Assembly: GCA_012744275.1 (NCBI GenBank)
Contig: JAAYIE010000006.1
Span: 1 to 54,182, forward strand
DNA: 54,182 nt
Reading direction: 5' to 3'
Origin: Desulfobulbaceae bacterium
GTDB lineage: Bacteria; Desulfobacterota; Desulfobulbia; Desulfobulbales; Desulfobulbaceae
A program made the position numbers and the translations under genes. This document shows positions 36,426-44,162 of the stretch, in pieces; position 1 is the first letter of the stretch; each line of letters begins with the position of its first letter. A model generated the notes under the pieces. It was given only the letters and a program-made list of their open reading frames with translations. It ran no database searches and was not told where the DNA came from.

Positions 36426-37718
36426 CTAGAGTCTGTTTTGGCTGCGCATACGTGCCATTTCCTGGCTTTTTCGTTTGAAACCGTAATCAACCAGCTTTTC
36501 CAGGTCTGCCCACATGGTTTCGCTGCCCATAATGGCCACCACAATGGTATGCCCGTTACGATTGAACTGACCCACATAGGTTTGACGGGCAGCGTTGGTA
36601 TAGCCGGTTTTTCCGCCCATTGCGCCATCAAGCTGCCAAAGAGCCTTGTTGTGGTTTCTCAATGTTTTACCAAAGTTCGTTTGCATTGATCGCTCGTTCA
36701 TACGTCTGGCAAATTCCCTGTCCTGCATGGCCACTCGAAACAGTTGCGCCAAGTCGCGGGCGGTGCTTTGCTGGCCTTCAGCGGTCAGACCGGAGGCGGT
36801 ACGGCAAACCGTGTTTTTCGCACCCCAGCGCTGGGCACTATAGGTCATCAACTGGGCAAAACGGCTTTCGTTGCCGGCAATGCGTTCAGCCAGAGCCACG
36901 CTGGCGTCATTGGCCGAAGCCAGCAAAACTGAATTGATCAGATCAGTGGCGCGGTATGTTTTTGCTGCCTGCAAATGCACTTTTGAGCTCGGCATGCCCG
37001 CAGCCCGGCGACTAACAGGTACCGCATCGTTGCTGCCCAGCGATTTCAGGGCGATCATACCGGTGAGGATTTTGATGGTTGAAGCCGGTTGCCTGGGCGC
37101 ATCGGGATTTTTTGCGAGAATGGTGCCGCCGGAAACGGCATCCATCACCATGTAGCTTCGTGAAGTGAGCTTGAGCGGAGCTTCAATCGGATTGAAAATG
37201 CTATCCCTTGGCACGGGCAGGGCCACGCCACCGGTTATGGCGGCAATGGAGGGTATGTTCTGTGGGGTTCCGGCACGGGTGCGGGCAGTTGCCGTTGGTT
37301 GTTTTCTGACCTGTCCCGATCGAGTAACCACTACTGGTTTTTTCTTTGTGGGGGGCTGCTTAGGCCGGTTTTGTGCTGTTTGGGTGCTGCGTACCTTTTT
37401 GGGGGAGGTGGCTGCCGTATGCTGCCTTTTCTTGCTCTTCGCCGTGCTCACCACAGGTTTGGCTGAGCGGCTTTTCTGAGCAGTTACCCCAGCCTTCGGC
37501 TTGGTAGCTGGTCTGGTTTTCGACTGTACTGCAACTTTGGTTTTTGCTTGAGCAACCGGTTTGGCTGTTTGGCGGCTTTTGGGGGCGGTCGCGCTAGCCT
37601 TTGATTTGCTCTGATCAGCCAGGCGTTGTTTTGGTGCCGCTTCTAGATGGTTCGGCAACAGGGATACCGCGAGCAGTACACAGAAAAGACTCGTCAGGAC
37701 GTTTTTTGAGAGGCGCAT
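36426..37718 (-). CDS. D-alanyl-D-alanine carboxypeptidase (S11) with long basic linker
   Basis: This penicillin-binding protein trims or cuts peptidoglycan peptides. The product is 430 residues. The signal peptide (VLTSLFCVLLAVSLLP) is followed by about 135 residues rich in Lys, Arg, Ala, Thr, Pro and Gln. The S11 domain then shows SxxK in PASTIKILT (about residue 211), SxN in LLASANDASVALAERI, and KTG in GGKTGYTNAARQTYV. The C-terminal sequence (LEKLVDYGFKRKSQEM) is typical of PbpG/PBP7-like endopeptidases, so it may be an endopeptidase rather than a carboxypeptidase. The ATG at 37718 starts at the signal peptide with AGG upstream; a longer frame to 37805 is not supported. Confidence 0.88.
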   Translation of the reverse strand: MRLSKNVLTSLFCVLLAVSLLPNHLEAAPKQRLADQSKSKASATAPKSRQTAKPVAQAKTKVAVQSKTRPATKPKAGVTAQKSRSAKPVVSTAKSKKRQHTAATSPKKVRSTQTAQNRPKQPPTKKKPVVVTRSGQVRKQPTATARTRAGTPQNIPSIAAITGGVALPVPRDSIFNPIEAPLKLTSRSYMVMDAVSGGTILAKNPDAPRQPASTIKILTGMIALKSLGSNDAVPVSRRAAGMPSSKVHLQAAKTYRATDLINSVLLASANDASVALAERIAGNESRFAQLMTYSAQRWGAKNTVCRTASGLTAEGQQSTARDLAQLFRVAMQDREFARRMNERSMQTNFGKTLRNHNKALWQLDGAMGGKTGYTNAARQTYVGQFNRNGHTIVVAIMGSETMWADLEKLVDYGFKRKSQEMARMRSQNRL

Positions 37719-37824
37719 GATCGACCTGAGATGTTGAAGTTTGGAGAATTGGAGTAGTAGTATGAAAACAACTCCACCATAATCGTCATTTTTTTCCCAT
37801 GTCAAGGAAATTGCTCTATTTTTT

Positions 37825-37855
37825 TTGAAAAAACGATTAATGATATTCTTATACA
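37825..37855 (+). promoter_or_regulatory. Possible promoter of the acyl-CoA synthetase gene
   Basis: TTGAAA (37825-37830) and TATACA (37850-37855) are spaced by 19 bases in the AT-rich divergent region. Spacing is slightly long. Confidence 0.35.
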
Positions 37856-37949
37856 GTTGAGTTTTTCTGCAGCAGGCAGTGGATTGTGGGGAGCAATCAG
37901 ACGCAACGCAGTGATCAATTAAGCGGATTTTGACGAATAACGTACTGAA

Positions 37950-39668
37950 ATGAATAGTGATATTAATAATACTACTGCTGTGGCCACTGCTAACTTACCA
38001 GTAGTGCGGGCAGATGCCACCACCATCAATGATCTGGTCGACCTGAGTTGTGCGCAATTTGGCCCGCAACCGGCCATCGGTCTGGCCCTGGAAGCGCCCA
38101 TCAGCTACAGTGGCCTGCGTGAGCACATTTTCGCTTTGGCGCAGCGCCTGCGGCAGGCAGGAGTGTGCCGGGGCAGTCGGGTGGCCATTTTGGGTGAAAA
38201 TTCTCATTATTGGGCCATTGCCTATCTTGCCGCGGTACGCTTGGGAGCCAGTGTAGTGCCTATTTTTCCGGAAACACCGGTGGCGGATGTCCACCATATT
38301 CTCGGTCAGGCCAGCTGTGACACGCTTTTTATCACCAGGCGTCAGCTGGAGAAAATTTATGATCTGAAAAAACCGCTGAGCACCCTGATAACCCTGGATG
38401 ATAGCCAGGACAGTACCGGTTTACTTGCACCGATCCCGTTCACGACCTTCTTGCAGGAAGGTATTGAACTGCAGCAGGAGAAACAGGAACAGGAGCCCTT
38501 TCCGGAGATCAAACCTGATGAGCTGGCCAGTATTTTATACACTTCCGGCACCTCCGGTTTTTCCAAGGCGGTCATGTTGAGTCACGCTAATCTCTGTGCC
38601 AATGCGCATGCCACGGGCAGGCTCATTCAGCTGACACCCGGAACGGTCTTTGTGTCTGTACTGCCGCTCTCCCATGCCTATGAGTTTACGGTCGGCTTCC
38701 TCATGCCGATGATCAGGGGCTGCCGTATCGCCTATGCGGCAAAAACACCGACTCCTGCAGTGCTGCAGAGAATTTGCGCCCATGAACAACCACAGGTCAT
38801 GCTGGTGGTGCCGCTGATCATGGAAAAAATCTACAAGAAGCGCATTGCTGCCCAGTTGGAAAAGAGCAAGGTTATGGGCTTCGTTTGTCGACTGGGTATG
38901 GCCAGGAGGCTCTTTTTCCGCAAGGCAGGTGCGAAACTGATGGAGTTTTTCGGGGGTCGCCTGCAGGTGCTGGGCATCGGCGGTGCGGCGCTGAATCCGG
39001 ACGTGGAGCGTTTCCTCAGGGAGGCGGAATTACCTTTTCTGGTGGGGTATGGGCTTACCGAAGCGTCTCCACTGCTCTCGGGCGGTCCCTTTGGCGATTC
39101 CACCATTGCCCCGGGTTCGGCCGGCAAGGCGGCACCGGGAGTGGAGCTGCGCATAGAAGACCCTGATCCTGAAACCGGCATTGGTGAAATATGGGCCCGT
39201 GGCGCCAATATTATGCAGGGTTACATGAATGATCCCGAGGCTACCCTGGAGGCGTTGAGTACGGATGGCTGGTTACGCACCGGTGATCTCGGCAGATTGG
39301 ATGCGGTTGGCAATCTTTTTATCAGCGGACGCTCCAAGTCGGTAATCGTCTTGTCAAGCGGAGAAAATATCTACCCTGAGGCCATTGAACACAAGCTCAA
39401 TGCTTTCCCTTTTGTGATGGAATCGCTGGTGGTGGAAAACAATGGCCTTTTGGAAGCCCTCATCTATCCGGATTACGAGTATCTGGATAGCAAGACCCGA
39501 GGCCAAACCATGGCTATGCGCCAAGAGTATCTAAACCGGCTTTTGGGCGAAATGCGGCGCGATGTCAACGAGGCCCTGGCGATCAGCTCTCGTATAAGCA
39601 GGGTGGTGGAGCGACCAGAGCCCTTTGTCAAAACAGCAACCCACAAGATCAAACGCTTTTTGTATTGA
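37950..39668 (+). CDS. AMP-dependent acyl-CoA synthetase (long-chain type)
   Basis: The product is 572 residues and activates a carboxylic acid, probably a fatty acid, to its CoA thioester through an acyl-adenylate. The P-loop is ILYTSGTSGFSKAVMLSH. The A5 motif is VGYGLTEASPLLSGG, A7 is DGWLRTGDLGRLD, A8 is SGRSKSVIVLSSGENIYPEA, and the A10 lysine lies in ATHKIKRFLY at the C-terminus. The TSGFSKAV variant replaces the usual TSGTTGxPK with a shorter Gly pattern. It stands alone between divergent and convergent neighbours, so the physiological substrate is not indicated by context. Confidence 0.88.
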   Translation: MNSDINNTTAVATANLPVVRADATTINDLVDLSCAQFGPQPAIGLALEAPISYSGLREHIFALAQRLRQAGVCRGSRVAILGENSHYWAIAYLAAVRLGASVVPIFPETPVADVHHILGQASCDTLFITRRQLEKIYDLKKPLSTLITLDDSQDSTGLLAPIPFTTFLQEGIELQQEKQEQEPFPEIKPDELASILYTSGTSGFSKAVMLSHANLCANAHATGRLIQLTPGTVFVSVLPLSHAYEFTVGFLMPMIRGCRIAYAAKTPTPAVLQRICAHEQPQVMLVVPLIMEKIYKKRIAAQLEKSKVMGFVCRLGMARRLFFRKAGAKLMEFFGGRLQVLGIGGAALNPDVERFLREAELPFLVGYGLTEASPLLSGGPFGDSTIAPGSAGKAAPGVELRIEDPDPETGIGEIWARGANIMQGYMNDPEATLEALSTDGWLRTGDLGRLDAVGNLFISGRSKSVIVLSSGENIYPEAIEHKLNAFPFVMESLVVENNGLLEALIYPDYEYLDSKTRGQTMAMRQEYLNRLLGEMRRDVNEALAISSRISRVVERPEPFVKTATHKIKRFLY

Positions 39669-39763
39669 GCCGTCGGTTGTTACCTGTCCGAAATTTTGCG
39701 GGCTTTGGGCCTGTTTCGAATGGCTGCCTTAAGGATGGAGGAAGCGACAGATGCTCCCGGTGC

Positions 39764-40390
39764 CTATCCCAGCAGCAGGTTGTTTGAAAAGCGGATGATG
39801 GGCAGAATCAGTCTACCGATGATCCCAGTATAAAAGAGACCGATAACCAAAATAAAGCCCCAAGGTTCCAATTTGGCATAGTTGTAAGCAGCTTGTGGTG
39901 GAAGCATGCCCATGAGAATTTTTGAGCCATCCAGCGGCGGGATAGGCAGGAGGTTGAATACTGCCAACATAAGGTTGATCCACACACTTGCAACCAGCAT
40001 GTGCGCCAGTGGTTGCAGGATGGCAAAGGGTAAAATCGGGAAATAGACCAGAAGTTTCACCAGGGCAGTGCTGGCAACCGCCAATATCACATTGGATGCC
40101 GGGCCTGCCAAGGCCACGGTGAGCATATCTTTACGGGGATTGCGGAAATAACGCGGATCCACCGGCACCGGCTTCGCCCAGCCGATTTTCATAATGATAA
40201 AGGCAAGCACGCCTAGGGGGTCAAGGTGCTTCAGCGGGTTCATGGTGAGTCGACCCGCCATTTTTGCTGTGGGATCACCTAACCGGTAGGCGACATAGCC
40301 GTGGGCCAGTTCATGCACGGTCAGGGCAAAGAGCAGGGGCGGTGCCTGGATAATAAGCTGAAGCAGCAGGGTATTCAGGTCAAAGTTCAT
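39764..40390 (-). CDS. Site-2 protease family zinc metalloprotease (M50)
   Basis: The product is 208 residues with about five or six membrane helices. The zinc motif is TVHELAHGYVAYRLGD (HExxH), and the second metal-ligand motif is NLLPIPPLDGSKIL. This is the compact M50 subgroup (SpoIVFB/YwhC-like) without a PDZ domain. Such enzymes cut substrates within the membrane; the target here is unknown. It lies downstream of the DHH-CBS-PAP gene on the same strand but is separated by 167 bases containing two hairpins. Confidence 0.9.
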   Translation of the reverse strand: MNFDLNTLLLQLIIQAPPLLFALTVHELAHGYVAYRLGDPTAKMAGRLTMNPLKHLDPLGVLAFIIMKIGWAKPVPVDPRYFRNPRKDMLTVALAGPASNVILAVASTALVKLLVYFPILPFAILQPLAHMLVASVWINLMLAVFNLLPIPPLDGSKILMGMLPPQAAYNYAKLEPWGFILVIGLFYTGIIGRLILPIIRFSNNLLLG

Positions 40391-40440
40391 AATTTGCTAA
40401 TATTCTAAATGATTTTCAATGATTCCTGGCCCATGCTGAT

Positions 40441-40484
40441 AATACCTCTCTGAGAGGGTAACCCTCCAGCCTGGTTCCAGGCTG
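40441..40484. other. Pair of adjacent short inverted repeats
   Basis: Between the M50 protease gene and the DHH-CBS-PAP gene, GAGGGT-A-ACCCTC-like and CAGCCTGG-TT-CCAGGCTG (40467-40484) hairpins lie almost side by side. Neither is followed by a T-tract in the leftward direction. They could stabilise or attenuate the leftward mRNA end, or act as binding sites. Confidence 0.4.
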
Positions 40485-40557
40485 AAAAGCCGTGGCCAAG
40501 TATCCAGACAAGACATCAAATTATAGTAAGAATCATCTGCTGAAAGGCGAGAACAAT

Positions 40558-43254
40558 TCAGGACCTTGCACTTTTTTCGGACACAGGGGGCGGGTACTGG
40601 CTGCGGATGAAATCTTCCGCCTGGGTTACGGTCTGTACCTCACCATCGAGCTGGACTTCGATCAGGTGTTTGAGCATGGTGCCAAACTGGGGCCCTGGCC
40701 TGTAGCCCATGGCCTTGAGACTCTCTCCGCCGATAAGCGGACGCACGCTGCGCAAATGGGTCACATACAGTGATACAGCCTTTTGGATATAGCGCTTCCT
40801 GGCAATGGCCATCAGGTAGAGGAGACCCTCGTTGCTGAGTTCAGCCAACAGCCAGTAAATTTCGCTCGGTCGGGCGTAGGGACGCTTGAGCAGTTCCTGG
40901 GCGATTTTTTCCGCTCTCTGTTTCTGCTGTACCAGCAGTTGCCACTGTTTTTCCGGCATTTCAAAGCGTTGACAAAAATTATCCAAGTCCTTGATGCGAT
41001 AACGGCTCATGATGGCAAGCACATACACCAGCCATTGTTCCAGGTTATCTTCCAGATAGAGCAGGCGGAACCAGGAAATCGCCTGCCGGGCCAGGGTAAG
41101 GACATGGAGAAAACGCCGGTCGATTTTGAAATCCGGCTGCAGGTCGGGCCAGAGAAAGGGAAAGAGCTGTAAATCTTCCATGCGGCGCAGGGCTGGAGCC
41201 GGATCATCTTCGCTTAAAATGAGCTGTAGTTCGTGAAGAAAACGCTTGTCTTCGATGCGCTCGGGCAGGTTGAGGCTCACAGCGTTTTTGATCAGCTTTT
41301 CTGAATGACGGGTGATCTGGAAATCAAGGCGGCTTTCAAAGCGAATGGCCCGGAAAATACGGGTCGGGTCTTCAACAAAACTGAGGTTGTGTAGCACCTG
41401 AATGCGTCGTTCACGCAAATCGTTTTGCGAATTGAAGTAGTCGACCAGGGTGCCAAAGCGTTCCGGGTTTAAGTGAATGGCCATGGCGTTAATGGTGAAA
41501 TCGCGCCTGAAAAGATCCAGCTTAATGGAGCCAAGCTCCACCGTGGGCAGGGCGGCCGGGTGTTCATAATATTCCAGCCGGGCAGTGGCCACATCGATAC
41601 GCATTCTATCGGGCAGCACTACGGTGGCGGTGCCGAACTTCTCGTGCGGATGCACGGTTCCACCGCGTTCGTCGGCCAAGGCATTGGCAAAAACAATGCC
41701 GCTGCCCTCGATAACGATGTCGATGTCCATGTTTTTGTGCCGCAAAAGCAGATCGCGCACAAAGCCGCCCGCGACAAAGGCCTGGCAGTGCAGTCTTTTT
41801 GCAGTCTCCCCGATTTCACGCAGCAGTATAATGATTTCCCTGGGCAGCATCTGGGTCATCAGGCTGCTCAAGTTGCGTCTCCGTTTGACCGAGGGATACT
41901 CGTCTTCACTGAGCAGGTCGGGTGAAACATTGCCAGGATCATTGACGATTAAACCCATCAAATCGGTGCGGGTGATAACGCCGACCACGCTCTCATCGTG
42001 CAGTACAGGAATGAGGCGCTGCCGGTTTTCCACCATCACTTTTTGGATATCGGCAAGGGTCGCCTCTTCGGTCAGGGCGGCAATGCCCGAGGTCATGTAT
42101 TCGGCTACGGGTACATGCCCCAGTTCGTGGAAGATGCCTTTTTCCACCACCATGCGTGAAATCACCCCCAAAAGGCCGCTCGGCGGCAGGCTGCCGTCGG
42201 GGCTGCCGGCCAATCGCACCACCGGTAAAACCGTTACATTGTACCTGGTCATGATGCGGGCCGCCTGGCTGATGGTCACCTCCGGGGTCAGGCTGATCAC
42301 CGGGGTGCTCATGATTTCCCCGGCAATGGCCCGGGGCCTGATATGGCTGTGCAAGAGGGCAAGCAGGTTTTCTTCGGCCTGGAACAGGGTCAGGTCGGTG
42401 ATGGTTGCCGACGCGGCCGAGGCATGGCCACCGCCGCCGAATTCGCGGGCAATGGTGCCGGCGTTGATTTCGGGAATACGGCTGCGGCAGATGAGGTGGA
42501 TTCTGCCCCGCATCTCAATGAAAGCAAAAAGCGCGTCAAGGTTGTCTGCACTCATGCTCCGCTGTACCAGCACGGCGAAATCGTCGATGTATTCGTCAAG
42601 CGCAAGACGGGTGATGACCGTATGTATGCCGCGAATCATATACATGCGGCTGTTTTCCTGCAGTTGACCGATGAGACTGATCTGCTTGGCTGTGAGTTCG
42701 CGGAAGAAGAACTGGGAGACCACATCCAGATTGGCCCCCTGGCCGAGCAACCAGGCGGCGGCCTGCAGATCTTCCTGTGTGGTTGAGGAGTAGAGAAAAC
42801 CACCGGTATCCTCATAGATGCCCAAGGCGAGCAGGGTTGATTCCTTGGGATCTAGCATGATATCTTGCTCCCTGAGCAGCCGGGTCATAATGGTGGTGGT
42901 GGAACCGCAGGGCTCGATATGTTCCACTTCACCCTTAATGTCATTTTCTGTGGCCGGGTGATGATCGTAGATGTGGACGGCAATGCCCGGATTATTCAGG
43001 CAATCGGCCAGGGTGCCGATGCGGCCGGGTTGGCGGGTATCCACCAGGATAAGCCGGGTGATTTTCTCTAGGGAAAGATGCCTGATCTTTTTAAAGGAGT
43101 GCAGGTTTTCGAATTCCTGGGCCAGGTATTCGCGCACGTTTTTCTCTTGCGAGCCGGAGAAGACTAACTCCGCTAGGGGATAGAGCCGTTTCGCGGCAAC
43201 CATGGCCGCAAGGCTGTCAAAATCCGTACCCGTATGAGAAGTGATGATTTCCAT
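40558..43254 (-). CDS. DHH-CBS-poly(A) polymerase fusion (tRNA nucleotidyltransferase/A-adding type)
   Basis: The product is 898 residues in four parts. A DHH phosphoesterase domain comes first (SHTGTDFDSLAAMVAAKRL, LVDTRQ, IYDHHPAT), with DHHA1 EFGGGGHASAASATI near residue 280. Two CBS domains follow (about 315-465). The C-terminal half is a class II poly(A)/CCA polymerase: FVAGGFVRDLLLRHKNMDID with GG, VRD and the DxD metal ligands, RRDFTINAMA, and FVEDPTRIFRAIRFESRL. This architecture is known in deltaproteobacteria, where such enzymes add A to tRNA 3' ends alone or with a separate CC-adding enzyme. Specificity here is inferred. The ATG at 43254 is six bases after a perfect TATAAT, implying a leaderless mRNA. 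An ATG at 43269 lies upstream of that -10. Confidence 0.88.
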   Translation of the reverse strand: MEIITSHTGTDFDSLAAMVAAKRLYPLAELVFSGSQEKNVREYLAQEFENLHSFKKIRHLSLEKITRLILVDTRQPGRIGTLADCLNNPGIAVHIYDHHPATENDIKGEVEHIEPCGSTTTIMTRLLREQDIMLDPKESTLLALGIYEDTGGFLYSSTTQEDLQAAAWLLGQGANLDVVSQFFFRELTAKQISLIGQLQENSRMYMIRGIHTVITRLALDEYIDDFAVLVQRSMSADNLDALFAFIEMRGRIHLICRSRIPEINAGTIAREFGGGGHASAASATITDLTLFQAEENLLALLHSHIRPRAIAGEIMSTPVISLTPEVTISQAARIMTRYNVTVLPVVRLAGSPDGSLPPSGLLGVISRMVVEKGIFHELGHVPVAEYMTSGIAALTEEATLADIQKVMVENRQRLIPVLHDESVVGVITRTDLMGLIVNDPGNVSPDLLSEDEYPSVKRRRNLSSLMTQMLPREIIILLREIGETAKRLHCQAFVAGGFVRDLLLRHKNMDIDIVIEGSGIVFANALADERGGTVHPHEKFGTATVVLPDRMRIDVATARLEYYEHPAALPTVELGSIKLDLFRRDFTINAMAIHLNPERFGTLVDYFNSQNDLRERRIQVLHNLSFVEDPTRIFRAIRFESRLDFQITRHSEKLIKNAVSLNLPERIEDKRFLHELQLILSEDDPAPALRRMEDLQLFPFLWPDLQPDFKIDRRFLHVLTLARQAISWFRLLYLEDNLEQWLVYVLAIMSRYRIKDLDNFCQRFEMPEKQWQLLVQQKQRAEKIAQELLKRPYARPSEIYWLLAELSNEGLLYLMAIARKRYIQKAVSLYVTHLRSVRPLIGGESLKAMGYRPGPQFGTMLKHLIEVQLDGEVQTVTQAEDFIRSQYPPPVSEKSARS

Positions 43255-43260
43255 GGCCCG

Positions 43261-43288
43261 ATTATACATAACCTCGCTGCACTGTAAA
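43261..43288 (-). promoter_or_regulatory. Promoter of the DHH-CBS-PAP gene, probably leaderless
   Basis: TTTACA (complement of 43283-43288), a 16-base spacer, then a perfect TATAAT (complement of 43261-43266). The predicted start falls at or next to the ATG at 43254. Confidence 0.65.
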
Positions 43289-43328
43289 GGGGCTTGCAGC
43301 AGGGATGTGGTCAGCTAATCGCTCCGGC

Positions 43329-43344
43329 GATGATAATGATCATC
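43329..43344. promoter_or_regulatory. Dyad in the divergent region before tRNA-Gly
   Basis: GATGAT-AATG-ATCATC is a perfect 6-base inverted repeat about 15 bases upstream of the tRNA -35 box. It includes GATAATGAT, which resembles part of a Fur box; this is weak evidence for a regulator site. Confidence 0.3.
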
Positions 43345-43357
43345 CTTGTGTTGTTGC

Positions 43358-43386
43358 TTGACAATTTTCTGCTGATACTTTATAGT
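43358..43386 (+). promoter_or_regulatory. Near-consensus promoter of tRNA-Gly
   Basis: TTGACA (43358-43363), exactly 17 bases, TATAGT (43381-43386). The predicted start is about 17 bases before the mature tRNA. It probably also serves rimP and the genes that follow. Confidence 0.85.
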
Positions 43387-43409
43387 TCTTGACTTTTCAG
43401 GAATCGAGG

Positions 43410-43485
43410 GCGGGTGTAGCTCAGCTGGCAGAGCACAAGCTTCCCAAGCTTGGGGTCGCGGGTTCGAACCCCGTTGCCCGCTCCA
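43410..43485 (+). tRNA. tRNA-Gly (anticodon CCC)
   Basis: A 76-base cloverleaf is complete with encoded CCA. The acceptor GCGGGTG pairs with TGCCCGC using two G-U pairs. The D-arm is GCTC/GAGC. The anticodon stem CAAGC/GCTTG encloses TTCCCAA with anticodon CCC. The T-arm is CGGGG-like with TTCGAAC. The discriminator base is T. It reads GGG glycine codons. Confidence 0.95.
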
Positions 43486-43619
43486 GCCGAAACCACCACG
43501 CCATAGGCTCGGTTGAGGCCTTTTCCTGAAGGGAATTTGCGGTTTGCTGAAAAGTGGGCTCTGCCCGCTTTTTTTTTGCTGTTACGCTTGGTTTTTTGGC
43601 GTACGGCCATGGAAATTCC

Positions 43620-44105
43620 ATGCCACAAACAGGATTTGTTGTGCATACGTCATCAGATACGATCATTGCTTTGCTTGAAGCCTATGCCGGGCCACTTTTG
43701 GCGGATGTGGGCATGGAGCTGGTGGAAATACAGTTTCGCCGTGAAGGGCAGGGCTGGGTGCTGCGCTTGTTTATCGACAAGGAAGGCGGGATCACGATTG
43801 ACGACTGTGCCAAAGTGAGCCGGGAAATAAGCGCCTACCTCGAGGTGGAGGACTGCATTGACCATGCCTATGTGCTGGAAGTGTCTTCGCCAGGGTTGGA
43901 GCGGCCGCTAAAAAAACCGCAGGACTTTATTCGCTTCGCGGGTCGCCGTGTTCGGGTTAAGCTGCGGCAGGATCTAGGTATGGGCAAGCTGGTGGTGGGT
44001 ACGCTCGTGGGGCTTGAAGACGAAAATGTCGTTCTTTTGGTTGAGCAAACAAAACTCGTTCTGCAACAGGAACAGATTGCCAGGGCACGGCTGACCCTGG
44101 ACTGA
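43620..44105 (+). CDS. rimP: Ribosome maturation factor RimP
   Basis: RimP assists 30S subunit assembly. The product is 161 residues. Family blocks are visible: GMELVEIQFRREGQGWVLRLFIDKE (quoted in parts: GMELVEIQ and LRLFIDKEGGITIDDCAKVS), the YVLEVSSPGLERPLKK signature, and the C-terminal SH3-like part (VGTLVGLEDENVVLLVE). The ATG at 43620 gives a normal N-terminus; an upstream frame from 43554 is unsupported. It stands first in the rimP-nusA-infB cluster, after tRNA-Gly, an order common in bacteria. Confidence 0.9.
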   Translation: MPQTGFVVHTSSDTIIALLEAYAGPLLADVGMELVEIQFRREGQGWVLRLFIDKEGGITIDDCAKVSREISAYLEVEDCIDHAYVLEVSSPGLERPLKKPQDFIRFAGRRVRVKLRQDLGMGKLVVGTLVGLEDENVVLLVEQTKLVLQQEQIARARLTLD

Positions 44106-44162
44106 TCCGCAGAGCAAAACCGGGTGTGCTGACAACAGCACATTGGTTGTGAAGGTGGAAAA

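Noticed and set aside
40441-40484. CTGAGAGGGTAACCCT, which recalls TPP riboswitch sequence
   Set aside because: The rest of the conserved TPP aptamer is missing and no thiamine gene follows.
41585-42667. 360-codon plus-strand frame opposite the DHH-CBS-PAP gene
   Set aside because: Ser/Arg/Met-rich low-quality sequence, antisense to a gene with clear catalytic motifs throughout.
43301-43410. Integration hotspot next to tRNA-Gly
   Set aside because: No integrase, no repeat of the tRNA 3' end and normal housekeeping genes on both sides.
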